Notes under the pieces: model-generated
What the model was told of the DNA's origin: nothing
The model's database searches: none
Seen by the model: the letters and a program-made list of their open reading frames with translations, nothing else
Shown here: positions 63,117 to 64,000 of the stretch, piece after piece
How positions within the stretch are numbered: position 1 is the first letter of the stretch
How the letters are laid out: each line of letters starts with the position of its first letter
Translations under genes and position numbers: made by a program
Assembly (NCBI RefSeq): GCF_900100115.1
Contig: NZ_FNKL01000003.1
Location: forward strand, 744,001 to 808,000
Reading direction: 5' to 3'
Length of the DNA: 64,000 nt
Source of the DNA: Chryseobacterium soldanellicola
GTDB taxonomy: Bacteria; Bacteroidota; Bacteroidia; Flavobacteriales; Weeksellaceae

Positions 63117-64000
63117 AATTCTTCTTTTTTAGATGCTCTGGGATGAGCCTGATTAAACACTTTTTTCAATTGTTCAATATTAGCATTCGTATACACTTGA
63201 GTACTTGCAAGACTTGAATGCCCTAATATTTTTTTTACTTTGGAGATCTCCGCCCCATTATCCAAAACGTGCGTAGCAAAGCTATGACGAAGGATGTGAG
63301 GACTTCTTTTTTCTTTCGTTGTTACAAGACTAAGGTACTTATTAACTACCACATAAACAAATTTTTCGGAGAGTTTTTTCCCCTTCTTGTTGACAAAAAA
63401 ACATGATTTATGTTCCGTCTCCGGTTTCCTTATTTCTAAATAACTTCTCAGCAGATCTGATAAATCTTTGGATATGGGAATATATCTTTCTTTGTTTCCT
63501 TTTCCTATTATTTTCAATTCATTTCCGCCTAAATTAACATTCTCAAATATCAAGCCACAAAGCTCGGCTTTACGAATTCCTGTTTGGTACAAAACCTCCA
63601 TGATGCATCTTTCCAGCAGATCATGCATTTTCTCAAAAACCTGATCATTAAGCATTTGCATTTCTTCCTGAGACATAGGAATTTGTTTTTCAGCATAAAA
63701 TTTTAATGAAGAAATACTTTCTGTGGGAGAAACTTTGATCTCGCCAACTTTTAAAAGAAAAAGATAAAAGCTACGAAGTGAAGATAATTTTCTATTGATA
63801 CTTCTCTTTGAAATATTATTTTCGCTTAAATCAACGATAAAATTCCTAATTATCTTTTTGTCTGCCTTGGAAATATCCTCAGAAGATTCTGTTTTGAGGT
63901 AGAAATGAGAAAAATCTTCCAGGTCTTTTTTATAGCTTGTAATGGTGTGAGGCGAGTACCTCTTTTCGAATTGTAAGTAGTCTAAAAATTTATCTAACAT
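63113..64000 (-). CDS. XerC/XerD-like tyrosine recombinase
   Basis: A 295-residue tyrosine recombinase, complete, with its ATG at the right edge (64000-63998). The N-terminal SAM-like core-binding domain (FLDYLQFEKRYSPHTITSYKKDL) is followed by the catalytic domain. The catalytic Arg is in TGIRKAELCGL, the HxxR in HILRHSFATHV, the next His in ILGHSSLASTQ, and the nucleophile Tyr in VYTNANI. Length and motifs fit the housekeeping Xer enzymes that resolve chromosome dimers at dif. The fixed position before hpf and the tRNAs in flavobacteria argues that it is not a phage integrase. Confidence 0.9.
   Translation of the reverse strand: MLDKFLDYLQFEKRYSPHTITSYKKDLEDFSHFYLKTESSEDISKADKKIIRNFIVDLSENNISKRSINRKLSSLRSFYLFLLKVGEIKVSPTESISSLKFYAEKQIPMSQEEMQMLNDQVFEKMHDLLERCIMEVLYQTGIRKAELCGLIFENVNLGGNELKIIGKGNKERYIPISKDLSDLLRSYLEIRKPETEHKSCFFVNKKGKKLSEKFVYVVVNKYLSLVTTKEKRSPHILRHSFATHVLDNGAEISKVKKILGHSSLASTQVYTNANIEQLKKVFNQAHPRASKKEEL

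Noticed and set aside
63113..64000. The tyrosine recombinase as the integrase of a mobile island
   Set aside because: It has the size and motifs of housekeeping Xer proteins and sits in a conserved position next to hpf and the tRNAs. No attachment-site pair around it was found.

Overview
The window looks like a chromosome segment from a member of the Bacteroidota, most likely Flavobacteriia of the Chryseobacterium type. The DNA is AT-rich. Many promoters fit the Bacteroidota pattern TTG-N17-23-TAnnTTTG. Several secreted proteins end in type IX secretion (T9SS) sorting domains. The housekeeping proteins have a flavobacterial character. The genus is inferred from these features and was not tested by any search.

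Layout. 1-18.2 kb is ordinary chromosome: a methyltransferase, an ABC exporter, small membrane proteins, a Crp-like regulator, truA, lpxK, a purine nucleoside phosphorylase, a thioredoxin-like lipoprotein, dinB, a cytoplasmic alpha-amylase, a carboxylesterase, an AraC regulator divergent from a cupin/alcohol dehydrogenase pair, an HxlR regulator divergent from an NmrA-like oxidoreductase, and a secreted NPP-type phosphodiesterase. 18.4-27.5 kb is a secreted-protein locus: a T9SS protein, two very large RHS-type proteins and a small lipoprotein. 27.7-31.5 kb is a five-gene envelope operon (DUF5777 barrel, CxxCH lipoprotein, YceI, ankyrin, DOMON-like T9SS protein). It lies behind a Crp/Fnr gene and carries a near-consensus CRP-type operator placed as for an activator.

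31.8-64 kb is the ancient transcription/translation supercluster on the minus strand: xerC-like recombinase, hpf, tRNA Thr/Tyr/Gly, tRNA-Thr(GGT), tuf, tRNA-Trp, secE, nusG, rplK, rplA, rplJ, rplL, rpoB, rpoC, DUF3467. In many bacteria this cluster is nearly continuous. Here it is broken twice. Between tRNA-Thr and tuf sit a two-component system, a CzcCBA-type metal efflux system and a DUF4394 lipoprotein (51.9-61.5 kb). Between nusG and rplK sit four cell-surface genes (43.2-49.2 kb). The nusG/rplK insert carries a clear scar: the 3' end of nusG and its terminator are repeated about 4.98 kb away as a frameshifted remnant. The tRNA Thr-Tyr-Gly triplet is also tandemly duplicated.

How the parts work together: the insert between nusG and rplK is insulated by terminators, and rplK and rpoB each have a good promoter of their own, so the essential operon can still be expressed after being split. 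The strongest items for follow-up are the nusG duplication with its surface-protein cassette, the CRP-controlled envelope operon, the RHS pair with its candidate partner lipoprotein, and the overlapping HxlR/NmrA divergent promoters.
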